Source: Haliotis asinina
Taxonomy: Eukaryota; Mollusca; Gastropoda; Lepetellida; Haliotidae
Direction of reading: 5' to 3'
Length of the DNA stretch: 64,000 bases
Assembly (NCBI RefSeq): GCF_037392515.1
Contig: NC_090291.1
Location: forward strand, 26,956,001 to 27,020,000
Part shown: piece by piece, positions 23,376 through 36,000 of the stretch
Numbering within the stretch: the stretch's first letter is position 1
Layout: every line of letters starts with the position of its first letter
Made by a program: the position numbers and the translations under genes
The notes under the pieces: generated by a model
What the model saw: only the letters and a program-made list of their open reading frames with translations
What the model was told of the DNA's origin: nothing
Database searches by the model: none

Positions 23376-26300
23376 TCATGTTTTTTTTTCATTCTCAGTA
23401 CATGCTGCATTTAACAAAATAGTTTGGGTGCTGTTAAATGAGTGCTCACTCAGCAGTATTCAAGCTAAATGGTAGCAGTCTGTCAATAATCCGGTATAAC
23501 AAAATATAACATTTGAAATGTAAAGTCAGTACATTGCCATGAGAGGCCATGAGGATCTTGGCTAGAATTGGTATTCAACCCATTAGTCCAGTGAAATTAA
23601 TGGAAAAAATACAGGTACAGAAATGGTTTTGTATTTATATCATTTACAGTGGTTTGTGAACAATATATAAAAAGTGCTCCCTTGGATGTTGATTGTAAGT
23701 GGCTTTCAAGGGAGAAAACTATGAAAAATGTTTTAAAAATACGTGCAGAACATGGTAAAAAATATTGAAAAACAGACAACTGAAGTGTACAGAATGGTGA
23801 ATAATGAAAATTAGAATTGAAAAAAATTATGACATGAGGTTTGAACTTGGATTTTTGACACTCCTGCCAACGGAAAACGAGAAAATGAGAGTGATCTCCC
23901 CTTTGTTTACAGTCGATCAAAGTGACAGAATGGAAAGAAATGTCTTTTGTTGTAGTCTAACTAGACGAGGGTATTGTTAGCCTAATAGAAAGAAAGGATT
24001 AAAAAGGCAGCTAAAAGCTACAATAAAGAGTGAAAATGATGTGGACTGAGGTAATTGAAAGCTATATTGCTGCACCAAGGTTATAAATGGGACATTCTGA
24101 ATCAAGCCATTCAGGTTTAATAGATCCTGAAGAAACATATGCCAAAAGTAAAATATAACACTTACATTTTCTGTGCTATCAATTCTAAAACAATTTCCAA
24201 AGGTGACTGAAGAATGTTTTTTATCTTTAACTGGCAACTACATACATTCTGAGCAGAATTGAGTTATATCGCATTCATGCCAATGATCAAACGTACCTTC
24301 CAATACATACAAGCTGTATACACACTACATACACTCACACATGCACGCACTCACACTCAAAAGACAGACATTGAACAGCTTCTCCATACTAATATCGGAT
24401 AGTTCTCCACTCATATAACTTTGTTTACGCTAAAAAGAGGAACTAAATTGCATGATCATGAAGTTTATTTTATCCTTGAAAACAGAAAATGTGCTCTGAA
24501 GACTGTTTTATCTATGGTTTTGTTCACATTATATGACTTTTCCACCCAATATATTGGTAGTTTCTTGTGTCCTCTTTGAAAAGATACATTTTAAAGTACA
24601 TTTGAGTCTCAATATAGGACCTTTTAGTGCACATTATTTATTACTTAAACACGTTGAAAACACTCAAATCATTTCTGTATCAATTTTCTTGAGGTTTTGT
24701 CACATTTTGACTGGGCTACATGTGGTGATTTGCAGGATCAGGTCAGGACTGGTTCAGACTTGATTATTAATTGAGCTATCTATCAACAACTGTAATATTG
24801 CAGAGTGCAGCATTAAACAACAGACACCATAGCAAATAAACACCTGGAGATGTGGACAGCACATGGCAAAATGATGCTGTCCCATATGCCAGCTGCTCAT
24901 GAAGTGATGGAACAACTTCAGTGCCCGAAATAGGGGATCATTTGGTTTCCACAGTGAAATGTGACTTAGTGTGTTACAACTATTTATCTCCCGTTGCCAT
25001 TCAAAATATTGCTTTGATCGTCTGCTGTTGAAGATCATTGCAATTAATAAGATATGAGATGTTCATTCTTGATGTTTTGATTGGAAGTGCCTTATCAAGT
25101 GTTGTTTGTCCTGGCATTATTGTAGTTGGTGTTCCTCTTGACACTGTACATACACTGTTAAGTTAATCTAACACAAAAATGTTCTGCTTGACTGTGAGAT
25201 TTGTTTCTATTGCCAAAACATTTGTACATCTACTGACACATATTCTTCCACTGTTCTAGTGTCTTTACAATGTCCAATACCAGGTGAAAGTGGGGGTATG
25301 GCCAGGTGTGTATATTCCCCACATTATTGTACCTGTTGTTTGTGTTAACAAACTTGTTTGTGTCTTAATTACATAATTATATGTAATACCCAATATTCCA
25401 TACATGGATGATTCAGTTAGCGCTAGAATCTTCTATCTTCCCATGGAAGTTGTAGTTCAGGTTTTCACTTCAGAAATGCCTACTATCCAGAAACCGTCTT
25501 TCAACATGTATAGAGACAGAGGGTATGCTGGTTTAATTTGAGGAAGTTAGAAATGAGAGATAACGTACATCTATATCGAGTACCCAGCAAGTTTATATCC
25601 ATTGTACACAAAATGATGTGTCCATGAAATGTATTCTTGACTGTATGTTGTGTCTATGCACTGGCAAAGATTATGTTTTGGAAACATCACAGAACATGAA
25701 CACAGGATCATGTGACTGTGCAACAGTCATTTTAATGTAGTGGTATACATGTACATGTTTCCATGGTTACGTCATTCAATAAGAACACTACATTCTGTAC
25801 ACATTTAACAGTACAGCAGCCAGGCCTTGATGAGTTTCTGTCACTGTAGAATACATAGTGCCCATGATGTAGGTCAACACCTATATTATAGATTTGTTGG
25901 TGCTTGTCTTCTCTGGTCTTCCAGTCTGGTGAGTGCCACACTGTCCACCAGTACATAATTATGTTATTTAGTTACTGACAGGAATACATACATGTATCAT
26001 GATGTCTCCATTTCACCATGTTTTGCATTTGAGTGAGTGCAGTGACTATTTTGACACTATATTGTCTAAAGTTTCACATTCTGTTGAACAGGGTTTGCTG
26101 TTATTCTTCTGAGTGTCATAATACTATTGAAGCTTTTTGTAAGCTGTTATAAATTGAATTAAATCACTCCCCTACTATCTGTACTTGTTGGAAGATCTAG
26201 TGATATGTACTGTGTTTGATAATCTTGTCAAAGCTGGTGATAATGGCTGAATGTAAGATGCCAACCACAATGATGTAGAGACTTCACTGTCAGTCTTAAG

Positions 26301-26385
26301 TTTGCCTGGTCTACCTCTCATCAGCAGCATATTCTGAGTATCCTCCAGTTGTGGTTGGTATGTCCACTAGTTCCTTACCATGGCA
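23376..26385. other. CAP-Gly 3' flank / intergenic
   Basis: A 55-bp fragment of the common SINE (CACTCAGCAGTATTCAAGC) lies at about 23438-23492. A plus-strand AATAAA near 24020 could serve as the polyadenylation signal. The rest is AT-rich without a supported gene. Confidence 0.45.
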
Positions 26386-26605
26386 AACACTGGCAGTGTT
26401 ACCAGGTGCTCCCTGAGGTGCTCCACGTGAGATATCAGGTTGACAGTGTTACCAGGTGCTGCCTGAGCTGCTCCATGTGAGAGTTCATGTTGGCAGTGTT
26501 ACCACATGCTCCCTGAGGTGCCCCATGTGGGAGATCAGGTTGACAGTGTTACCAGGTGCACTCTGAGGTACTCCATGTGAGAGTCCATGTGGATACACAA
26601 TGTAG
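26386..26605. repeat. 60-bp minisatellite, about four units
   Basis: CAGTGTTACCAGGTGCT recurs about every 60 bp (near 26394, 26441, 26491 and 26546), each followed by a CTGAGGTGCTCCATGTGAGA-like phrase. Units are diverged. No gene signal. Confidence 0.75.
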
Positions 26606-27232
26606 GAGTCCATTTTGGTTGTTACCAGGTGCTGCCCTAATGCTAATGTGCTGAAGGCAATATTTTAGGCACTGTATCAAAGCCTCTCTTGTACAAAGAA
26701 TGTCAGATGACAGAGAAAATCTGAAAACGAAAGTGAGTTAGTGAATTAATTGAATGTTCATCAGTATGTCCTGACAAAGATATTACATATAGGTAGGTAT
26801 CAACCTGATCATGGTATCCTGTACATATATTCCACACATAAAACAACTGATAAATACATTCGATTGATAATTCAAGTAGTCATCCCTGGTTACACATTGA
26901 AGGTGATGAAACTTACATTGCTATCAGATAAAAGGATTGCTTTTCATTTCCGTTTAACCCAAGATTTTTTTAAAAAGCATGTGGGTGTCCTTTTAGGGCA
27001 ATCATCATGATCATAATTCGTAGCAGATAGACAGAATCCCATGCCACCTCCAAAACCCTCCCACTTTTACAGCAGGTCAAAACACGGATGGCTAAGACAA
27101 ATTGTGGAAAGGCCAAGGCAACTCTAGATCACAATTCTCTAGTAGCAAAACATTTTCATCAGGGTTTCAGATTTATCACAATGCAACTGACATACATGAA
27201 TTTTCCAAAATCACTGACAATACATTCACTGT

Positions 27233-28075
27233 ATCTAGCCCCCATTAAAACTACTGAACTCTACAGAGACTCCAAATAGTCCTCACTCTGAATCTAGTCC
27301 CTTTTACACCACTAAACCCTTACACAGACTCAAAATAGTACTACACCCTGAATCTAGACCCCCTTAAAACCACAGACCCGTACACAGACTCCCACTAGTG
27401 CTACACCCTGAATCTAGACCCCTTTACACCACAGACCCTTACACAGACTCCCAATAGTACTACACCCTGAATCTAGACCCCTTTACACCACTGACCCTTA
27501 CACAGACTCCCAATAGTACTACACCCTGAATCTAGACCACTTTATACCACTGACCCTTACACAGACTCCCAATAGTACTACACCCTGAATCTGGACCCCT
27601 TTACACCACTGACCCTTACAGACACCCTGAATCTAGTCTGCCTTTACGCCACAGACCCTTACACAGACTCCCAATAGTACTACACCCTGAAACTAGCGCG
27701 GCTTTACACCACAGCCCTTTACACAGACTCCTAAAAGTACCACACCCTGAATCTAGTCCCCTTTTACACCAGAGTGAGTGAGTGAGTTTAGTTTTACACA
27801 CACTAAGCAATATTCCAGCTATATGGCGGCAGTCTGTAAACAATCAATCTGCGCAACTGGGAACCGATGACATGTGTCAACCAAGTCAGCAAGCCTGACC
27901 ATCCAATCCCGTTAGTTGCCTCCTACAACGGGCATAGTTGCCTTTCATGGCAAGCATGAGTTACTGAAGGCCTATTCTACCCGTGACCTTAACGGGTTCT
28001 TCACACCAGAGTCCCTACACAGACTCCCAATAGTACTACATCCTGAATCTAGCCCCATTTACACCAGGTACACCT
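27233..28075. repeat. 57-bp minisatellite split by a SINE
   Basis: Units contain CTGAATCTAGACCCCTTTA, CACCACTGACCCTTACACAG and ACTCCCAATAGTACTACACC. About nine units precede the SINE at 27776-28002, and one unit continues after it to about 28075. The array ends about 30 bp from the AIRIM stop codon (28106), so it lies directly in the 3' flank of that gene. Confidence 0.9.
27776..28002 (+). repeat. abalone-type SINE with 10-bp target duplication
   Basis: A nearly complete copy, from GAGTGAGTGAGTTTAG (overlapping the duplication) through GGCGGCAGTCTGTAAACAAT to GACCTTAACGGGTTCTT. It is flanked by exact ACACCAGAGT repeats at 27766-27775 and 28003-28012. Target duplication confirms insertion into the minisatellite. 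Confidence 0.9.
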
Positions 28076-28105
28076 TCAGTGTATAGTGTCATACAGTATT
28101 TACAA

Positions 28106-29912
28106 CTAATGCATAAAAAGTTCATTATGAATCATTATTACCTGCCCCAGGACAACCTTCATCACAAAAGTCAATAGCACTATTTGTGGTGTATTTGTCA
28201 TAAATAATATGTTGCTACACATGTGATGCATCTATCTAACCTCTGAGGTTTTGTAGAGTGTCTTTGTCCACTGATGACCATGTTTGTGCCAAGGTATCCG
28301 ACCTTAGAGTCTTCTCTTCCGACAACTGTTCTATCCAATGCATCTTCATAATATATCTTTTCATAAGGAAACTAAACAGTCATGGCAATATCTGCCTTCA
28401 CCAAGCACTCCACCCTAAGCATAGTAAATCATGCATTAACATCACACACTGATCCAATACTTGACCAGAAACTAACTTCCATTAATGATATATAGTGTGA
28501 GATATTTAAACTGCTGTTTGACCTGCATGAAAAGGATCGTGTTAGCTGGATCGAGAGTGCTTGAAAAAAGTGACTGAAAGTAACTAATCCTACAGTGGGG
28601 CATGATGACATACACACAACAGAAGACACAGGTCAGGCCTACCTGGGCCTAGAATTTCAAAGCTCTCTCAGTGCTTCATAAGTTAATGTTAATGAATGGC
28701 ACTTACGATTAGGTGCCTGACTCTGAGGGTGCGGGTTCGATTCCCGGATGGGACTCAACCAATAAAAAGTACTAGAATCTGTACTTTACTAAGAAAGTGA
28801 AATCCCAAATATGACATATGTTGCTAAGAGAGCTTCGAAACTCTAGGCCCTAATTTTCAGTTAATCTCCTCTGACAACAGACACACATGCTGAGACAAAG
28901 GATACAAGTCAAAGAGTAAAGAATCTGAATCAACCAGTATTTCCAACATGGCAGACACTGACGGCCATGTTGCTGTCGACTCTGTTATCTTATGCACATC
29001 AAGTTCACTGGAATGTCTCTTGTACAGTTTCACACACTGGTCATGATGTCTGCAGAACTTATCTTGTTCTTCTTTCACAGCACTTCTGAAAATGGACATG
29101 TAACAGGCCTTAAGTTGTGAACTTTGATACATATCATGCCAGTGATGAGACTCTAAAGACAACAAACATATGGCTACAGATTCCAAGGAAGATGAAACAT
29201 CAGCTTCCTATATGACAAATCCAAACAGATTTCCTTTGTTGCTTTTCCCTCCCCTGCCATTACACCCGAGATCTCAAGGGCATTTCTCGGTAACTTAATA
29301 AATAATGACTGTACAGGTGGTATACTTTTCAGTAATAAACATTCAAAATGAAATCTAAAGCATTATTCATTTGAGTACATCAGTTTTTAAAATATGACAT
29401 ACATGAATATCCAGAAATCCACCCATACTGAAAATACAACCATGACATATATCATTATATCCTATCTGAGAGAAGAGTAGACAATATACTGGCAGATTCA
29501 GGTGAGCATGCAGGATGTGCACACTCATGTTCCTTCAGACACCATTCATGTAAGATAGTGACCAGTCACTGGTTTACTCTGGTATTATGTGCACCGCTAA
29601 ATTTTCAAAAGCCTGAAAGTGACCGTACACAATGTAAATGATAACTTACAGCTTGTCATGTAGATTGACTATCTTACTATCCAACTCTGACATAATCTTG
29701 TAGAGAAGCCTCTCCTGGACATCTGGTAATACCTTCCCCACTGGGAGTGCTTCAACAGTCAGGCCTTTACAGTCACAGTACTGCTCACACAGGTTAGCTA
29801 TCACAGCAACCGTACCAGCACAGTCAGCAAGTGTCTTCTCCCAGAGACAGACAGCTGATTCCAGAACTTTGAATGTTTTCTGAAGCTGTTTTTGTAGACT
29901 TAGTTCACCCAT
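28106..29912 (-). CDS. AIRIM: AIRIM (C1orf109-like) ribosome-maturation cofactor, about 215 aa
   Basis: Coding exons on the minus strand: 29912-29650, 29085-28906, 28371-28241, 28179-28106; phases join without a stop. The start reads MGELSLQKQLQKTF; PDVQERLLYKI, PSVSAMLEIL and FLMKRYIMKMHWIEQL align in order with human C1orf109 (PDLKERLRRK, PSVADMLEWL, SYLKRKYLLSSIQW), recalled from memory. Human AIRIM (203 aa) works with the AAA-ATPases AFG2A/AFG2B and CINP in 60S ribosome maturation. The protein is mostly helical, with no signal peptide. An acceptor (TTTTCTAG) just 5' of the ATG suggests a 5' UTR intron. The last exon is the least certain: a GTAATA donor at 28144 could splice on. A MITE lies in intron 2. 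CDCA8 lies head to head. Confidence 0.85.
28645..28850. mobile_element. 206-bp MITE with a tRNA-like core
   Basis: The left end GGGCCTAGAATTTCAAAGCT pairs with the inverted right end GGGCCTAGAGTTTCGAAGCT; the match extends to about 27 bp. Inside, 28710-28755 contains GTGCGGGTTCGATTCCCGG, a good T-arm/B-box with a paired CGGG/CCCG stem. It lies in AIRIM intron 2. No clear target duplication was found. Confidence 0.75.
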
Positions 29913-31499
29913 TACTTGTCAAGTGTTGATCTAGAAAAAAAATTAGTCTGTAAAGAACCTCTACAAATATGACCTAACAGTTTGTGTGAACACAGAATTG
30001 TAAATGTGACATACAGCTGCAAAAACTTTACATCCAGAAAAATTACCCAAATGTTCATTGTCCTTCAACTGTTGTGTTGTGATACTTAAACTACAATATG
30101 TTACTGTTATTTACTTCTATACCTCACTACGATATGAGCCACAAATAACTGTCTGAGATATAACATTATAGTGGTAAGAAATAAACAAAATACAGCTAAT
30201 ATTATTGTTTACTAAACCGGAAATATCCACTGTTAGTTTCTCGACAGACGAAACAAGGTGTCAGGTCTTTCATATTTGATTATCTGATTTGCAAGTTGCA
30301 ATTCAATCACAAATGAATATGCAATCTTCTAACAGCGAATATAAGTCAGCGATGCACTGATCCGCCTTTTAGTGAGTGATTTTAGTTTTACGCCGCACTC
30401 AGCAATATTCCAGTTATATGGCGGCTGTCTGCAAATAAACAAGTCTGGACCAGACAATCCAGTTATCAACAATATGAGCATCGATCTGCCCAATTGGGAA
30501 CCGACATGTGTCAACCAAGTCAGCGAGCCTGACCACCCGATCCCACATGTCGCCTCTTACGACAAGCATAGTCGCCTTTTATGGCAAGCATGGGTTGCTG
30601 AAGGCCTGTTCTATGAGATGTTTTATCCGTCGGAAAACATAAATGTAATGTTTCCACCAATGATGTTGGCTGAGTGATGCAACAGTAAACCAAGAAACGG
30701 GATGTAACGGAGTAGTTTATCGTAGCAGGCTGTGCAAGACAATGACAAATAACATGCACCATGAGATCATTTTCATTATGACATAGTACAAAAGTGTTCC
30801 ATTACGAGGGGGCAGACAAGAATGACACAGTGATGCCAAGGCATTGTGACTCAATGCAAAAAGAGCATATTATTTTCTGACCAAGTACTGTCAGTGCCAT
30901 TGTTCTTTCACAGAAGCATGTTAGAATATAAATTATTACTCACTATTTACTCATTAATAAAAATATATTACAAGAAATAATAAATATTACTGTAATCAAA
31001 TATACAAAATATACATTAGTTTGTATGGCATAATGTTCTTCTCTTTACCTATGGCCCTTCTGACTTAAGTCTATGGCCCTTTCGACTTTTTCAATTTTGC
31101 CCCTTTGTTCTTTTGACTACAACCACTTGTACACTATTTTAACTTCATCCTTCCACTATCTTGTAAAATTGGTTTAGGCCATGGCTTCGTAATATTCTGG
31201 AGTTCAACATCTTCTGCAGTTTTGTTTTTTCTCTTTTTTTTTTTTTTTTTTTTTGCAATCATGATATTGTCTTGTTTGGTCCAATGATCGTTGTATCTGC
31301 TGAACCAGATGCCAATAATGTGTCCAGTCCAATCATTCTTTGAACGCCATGCAGCATGCACTGTCTGTTTGCCAGAAAGGAGTAGTATGTGTCGTAAAAT
31401 AGATGAACACGACGTGGCATAGCTTTAAAAGAATTATTTTATTTACAATTTACATGTACTAGAATTTCATCTGCCTTGTGATTGCGTACAGCTCGAACT
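29913..31499. other. AIRIM 5' flank / probable 5' UTR intron
   Basis: Besides the SINE at 30371-30615 and a T-run at about 31231-31254, this is AT-rich unique sequence. An ACCGGAAAT motif at about 30218-30226 is a weaker ETS-like site and an alternative promoter position for AIRIM. Confidence 0.4.
30371..30615 (+). repeat. abalone-type SINE, nearly complete
   Basis: It runs from AGTGAGTGATTTTAGTTTTA through GCCGCACTCAGCAATATTCC and AATTGGGAACCGACATGTGT to CATGGGTTGCTGAAGGCC. The low divergence makes it one of the youngest copies in the window. Confidence 0.9.
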
Positions 31500-31610
31500 G
31501 GAGAATGAAATACGAAAATGTGTTGTTTACGACAACGGTTTACGATACCGGAAGTGATGTTTGATTGGTGAAGGGAACGTTGATTCAAACCAAAGCGGAA
31601 ATTTCAATAT
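31500..31610. promoter_or_regulatory. candidate shared AIRIM/CDCA8 promoter and CDCA8 5' UTR exon
   Basis: CCGGAAGTG at 31548-31556 is a strong ETS-type site. A GTGAGT donor at 31611 and an acceptor TCCATTTTAG at 33021, 17 bp before the borealin ATG, suggest a 5' UTR exon ending at 31610. AIRIM runs the other way with its own 5' UTR acceptor at 29931. A bidirectional promoter here would match the human arrangement. No transcript evidence is available. Confidence 0.4.
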
Positions 31611-32016
31611 GTGAGTTTTGCAATGTACATCTATTGTCATTACTTTGAGTAAATCGGAATGTGAAGGTGGATACTTCTTTTCAGCAAGTTCGTAATTGTG
31701 AGTTTGGAATCACGAAATTACTTACTCTCATGGAATAAAGAAAACATTTTTTGTAAAATATATAACTCCGGGATAACTGCATGATTATTTTCAGTCTAAC
31801 AGTTCAGTCATTGTTATGAATGTAATTGATGTGTCCTCTCATTCCCTTTTGACGTAAGCCTTTCGGTCATGTCATTTTTGGGAAAGAGTTCCTCCCGTAG
31901 CCCCCTGTTGTCAAAGTTCCTCTATGGGGAGTCCTTCCCCTGTATAATATTTCAACACTGAAATAACTTTAATAAGTTCATTTATTGTTTTTATGCCTGT
32001 TCTAGTTGTTTGAATG

Positions 32017-32615
32017 TATCCCAGTGTTAGTGGTTTTCGACTGTATAAGACAAAAACCTAATTTTTATCTTTAATATCATTTTAAGTTTTGATTTTGCTA
32101 ACCTTGAGTGATAAAGGTATATTCATCTATTTCACAAAAAAGTATTGTATGTTTCCAACAAAAACAGCTTTTATAACATCGTATCAGCAAAACTGCAGTC
32201 GCTTGTCACATCCGGGTATTTTTGTATGTGCTTTTGACGGTGAGCCATACTTTTCCCTCCGCACTGCGAGAGAGAGTTTTGATCACGTGGCTTTCTGTTT
32301 CATACATAACCTGTCACTAGCAGACGACTGATCTTGTTGAATTTTGATCACTATTTTTGGTTATACAGGCAATTGATTTTGCATCTGAAGTGGTATTAAC
32401 GATCAAGGTTAAATAATATTGTTGTTTATTTGCTCTTTACATCACTTAATTTCTTGGTTTCAATTGTCAATAAAACGTCTCACGACAGGAACTGGGCATC
32501 CGCCCTACCGATGAAACTGTTTGTGCACTCTGATCGTGCACATACTTCCTCGATATAGCGCTAGCAATGCAATCGTCGAAATCACCAGAATGTCGAATTC
32601 AGCTCGCTTTGGGGT
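32017..32615 (+). repeat. duplicated 600-bp module, copy B
   Basis: Partner of 15672-16275: same limits (TATCCCAGTGTT to GCTCGCTTTGGG), same orientation, with the CACGTG motif conserved. It lies in the probable 5' UTR intron of CDCA8, about 400 bp after the candidate donor at 31611. Copy A lies about 285 bp after the candidate CAP-Gly donor at 15388. Confidence 0.85.
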
Positions 32616-33038
32616 GAAGTATGCGTGTCAGTTTGTAATGTTAGTTCTTTATGGGGGATGGTTACGGGTGGATCTCTTACCCATTTGTGCAAAACTACCT
32701 TCATCACAATATCTATGTGACTCAACTACACCTTGTCAAAAATGTCCTATCAAAAATATGACATACGCTGTTTCAGTGTTCCATCTAGGGCATGCCCTGC
32801 GGATGTTTTTCTCATTAACAAGCTACTGCTGTCAGTCCTGACTGATCACACCCTTCATACCTAACTATTCATGTATTGTAAGATAAACAAAAATGTATAA
32901 GAACATGATGTAGGCTAAAACATACACAAACATTACAATCAAGATGTGGGAATGAAGTTCAGATACAGTTAGTGCAGAGATAAACTGAGATACATTTTAT
33001 GTATCAGTTTGTCCATTTTAGTACATCTTGAATCCACG

Positions 33039-36000
33039 ATGCCACCTCGCAAGCGAACAACTCGAATAAACAAGCGAGCTAAACCCAAAGCTCCTGAAGG
33101 GGATGAAGGCAAATCGCTGACTGAGCAGGAAAGAGAGCGTAAACTGGAAGTCTTCCTACAAGACTATGATGCTAAAGGTAGTTATTCATTCCCAGGCAAT
33201 ATGTGTCAGGAATATTGCCATGATTAACAGAATAATTAACCATGTGGTCTTGTATCTGGTAGACCAGTGCCTTTAAGCACACTATTACATCAGCAGCAGC
33301 AGCGCACCATTTCTTTACCATGCTTACTGCTATATTAGTTCATATGGCTGAAGGCAATATCCAGCATGAATACATGTCAGTTCATGTTCAGTTATACTGG
33401 CCAAAAATAGTAAGGGATATATTTAAATTTTGAAAATTTGAATAATGATGTATTTATTCAGTGACACACTGATAAAATATCAGTCATAAAAATACTTATA
33501 TTCCTAACTTATTTTATCCATTATCATGATTATATATCAGTCATAAAAATATTTATATCCGTAACTTATTTTATCCATGATCATGATCATATACATGCTA
33601 AGCAAGAGTACTGAGTTAGCATAGCTACTTTTGAATGACACCAGAATCTTGTACGTGTGTTGTACCTTCCACAGAAAAGGTCACCAATACTGATTATCCA
33701 TATTTCAGTTATCTCACCTGAAGTAAACTGGATATTAGTGGGGAATCATAAAGCCCAACCAGTAGTTTTACTGTGCATGACAGTGTGTAGATCGATCTTA
33801 TGCCCTCACTAATGCTTCAGAGCTCCGGATATGCTGCATATTACCAACATTCTGTATTTAATTACCCCCAATATGTCCATTTCAACTTTCATACTTATGC
33901 TTCTTTACAGGTCTTTGTCACATATTTAGAATGTTTTTTCAATCTCTTTTGACATGTTTTTTTCAGTTGAGACCTCTCTTAAGATCATGGAAGATAAGAT
34001 CAATCAGCTTTGTAAGTCAGTAACTGTCCGACTGAAGGGAGAAATCATTCAGCTGCCTCAGGTAAAAGAATTTATACTTATAGCATATCTATAACTTCTA
34101 ATCAGGTATCACTCCATTGTTTATCAAGATGAGTTTTCCTCTTTTTATATGATGTCAAGAGGTCCTTGTCATTGTCCTCAAGCCAAATGTTATGTGGTTT
34201 TCATAAGCCTATACGTATACACTAAGTGTTTTTGTCTTGTTTGTATACCTTTCAGTTACTACAACAAATGCCATTGTTACACCTTGTTGTTAGACCCATT
34301 TCATGTGGTATAGATATACTATTTATAGGTGTGGTTCTTGTGTCTCGATGCGCAGGCTACTGTTTTAATCCAGCTGTTTCCTGGCCGTCAAATGGCCATG
34401 TGGTCATTTCCACACTGTTACATTATATAAAGAGTGTTACCACTTAACCAAATTGTATAACATTCAACCTTAGTCGGTCGTCTTTCCAATCAATAATCAC
34501 TTCTTTCACCAAAACTCAAACGGATATGCACTACATCTATCTTGCCATCAGTGAATGTGTTAAAAGGTGTTCTACATTTGGGAAATTCCTACATATATCA
34601 TACAATAGTATGTCCCTCTTCTTTCCTCAATTTTCACTTTAATGTCAAAACCATATCCAAATACATCCAGAAGATACAATTCGCAGTTTTGAATTCTGTT
34701 TGAAATTATCTGTGATAGCATCCGCTCATTGCAGAGCAAATTTAGTGAAATTGCATGGCTCGTAAATCTAGCCAGTCTTGACACTAAATCACCATTCATT
34801 GCCTCTTTTGTAATTTGAAGTGTGTCTGAATTTAAATGTCAAATTTCACAGGGAGAATCAATTGATTTTAACGAGCATTGGTCAAATCACCAATGCTCGT
34901 TCTGAAACATCGTCAATGATCCAAGAATCGCTCAGAATGTTTAGGAACACAAATATCAAAGTGAACTTTCAGCAAGTGTAGTTACAAAATCATGTCACAC
35001 GTACGTATACCTGTTGTGTGTTGCCCAGTACATCACAAGTATAATTCCAAACCATCTTTCTTCCAATTCCTCATACAGTTCAAAATAAAGTAACAAATGG
35101 TCTTTGTCACCAAAACCAATAGTTTCAGTGAAATTTCAATGAATATCAGGTGTTGCACGGAGAAAGGACCACTCGTCTGAAATGTAACCGAAGCCTGTCT
35201 CAAATTTTACACTGAATAATGTTTTCTCATGTTGTGAGTGATCCGTTCGCCTACCCATTTCATACACTTGCCCATATGTTTTAAAACGTGCATGAGAAGA
35301 GCATCATAGCAAGAGATACATAAATAAAAATAGGTGTATTTTTATTATTTCCACAACTCAATACAACATATCATAATTTTCGTAAGCGTGATGCCATGAC
35401 TGACACAAATTCACACACAACAATAACAGCACTTCTCATTTCTGACTACTGCCCTTGATCACAAAGAAAGCAAAAAGAAAATAACAACCAGCAGATTGTC
35501 AGAATATATAAGACTAATAAATGTCACATTTATCCAAATACTTTGCTTGAAACAATGAAAGTTTCCTTCCAAACATCCTGCGCACCCATGTTGATAAACA
35601 CTCCATTTTGAGAATGTCACTTCTAGTTGGTGATGTCATCCATATGTCGATATAGTTACACATATTTGATATTTTCATTGAGGTGAGGTTATGAATGACA
35701 ATACACACTATCATTTCTGTCTTGCTGGTTACATTTTCAGATCTAATGCTTCTTTTATATTTTTGCACCTATGTTGACATGTGATTAATGTCACTATTTA
35801 CATCTTTTGGCTTTGGGACAAGCAGTGAACATGGTAACAAACGTCAAACCAAACTGCTTTACAATCTGGAACACTGAGTCGGCCCCAGGCCAGTCCATAA
35901 TGGACAGATTCCACTGTATATAGTAATAAATTGTCGTATATAAAACACATTTGGAGAGCAAGCAACATTAGTGTGATTCAGAAGCTTTTAGAATATTGCC

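Noticed and set aside
28857-28905. C-terminal truncation of AIRIM at 28857
   Set aside because: The in-frame stop lies in the intron. A donor at 28905 joins in phase to an exon at 28371 that matches the human C-terminal region, so no truncation is needed.
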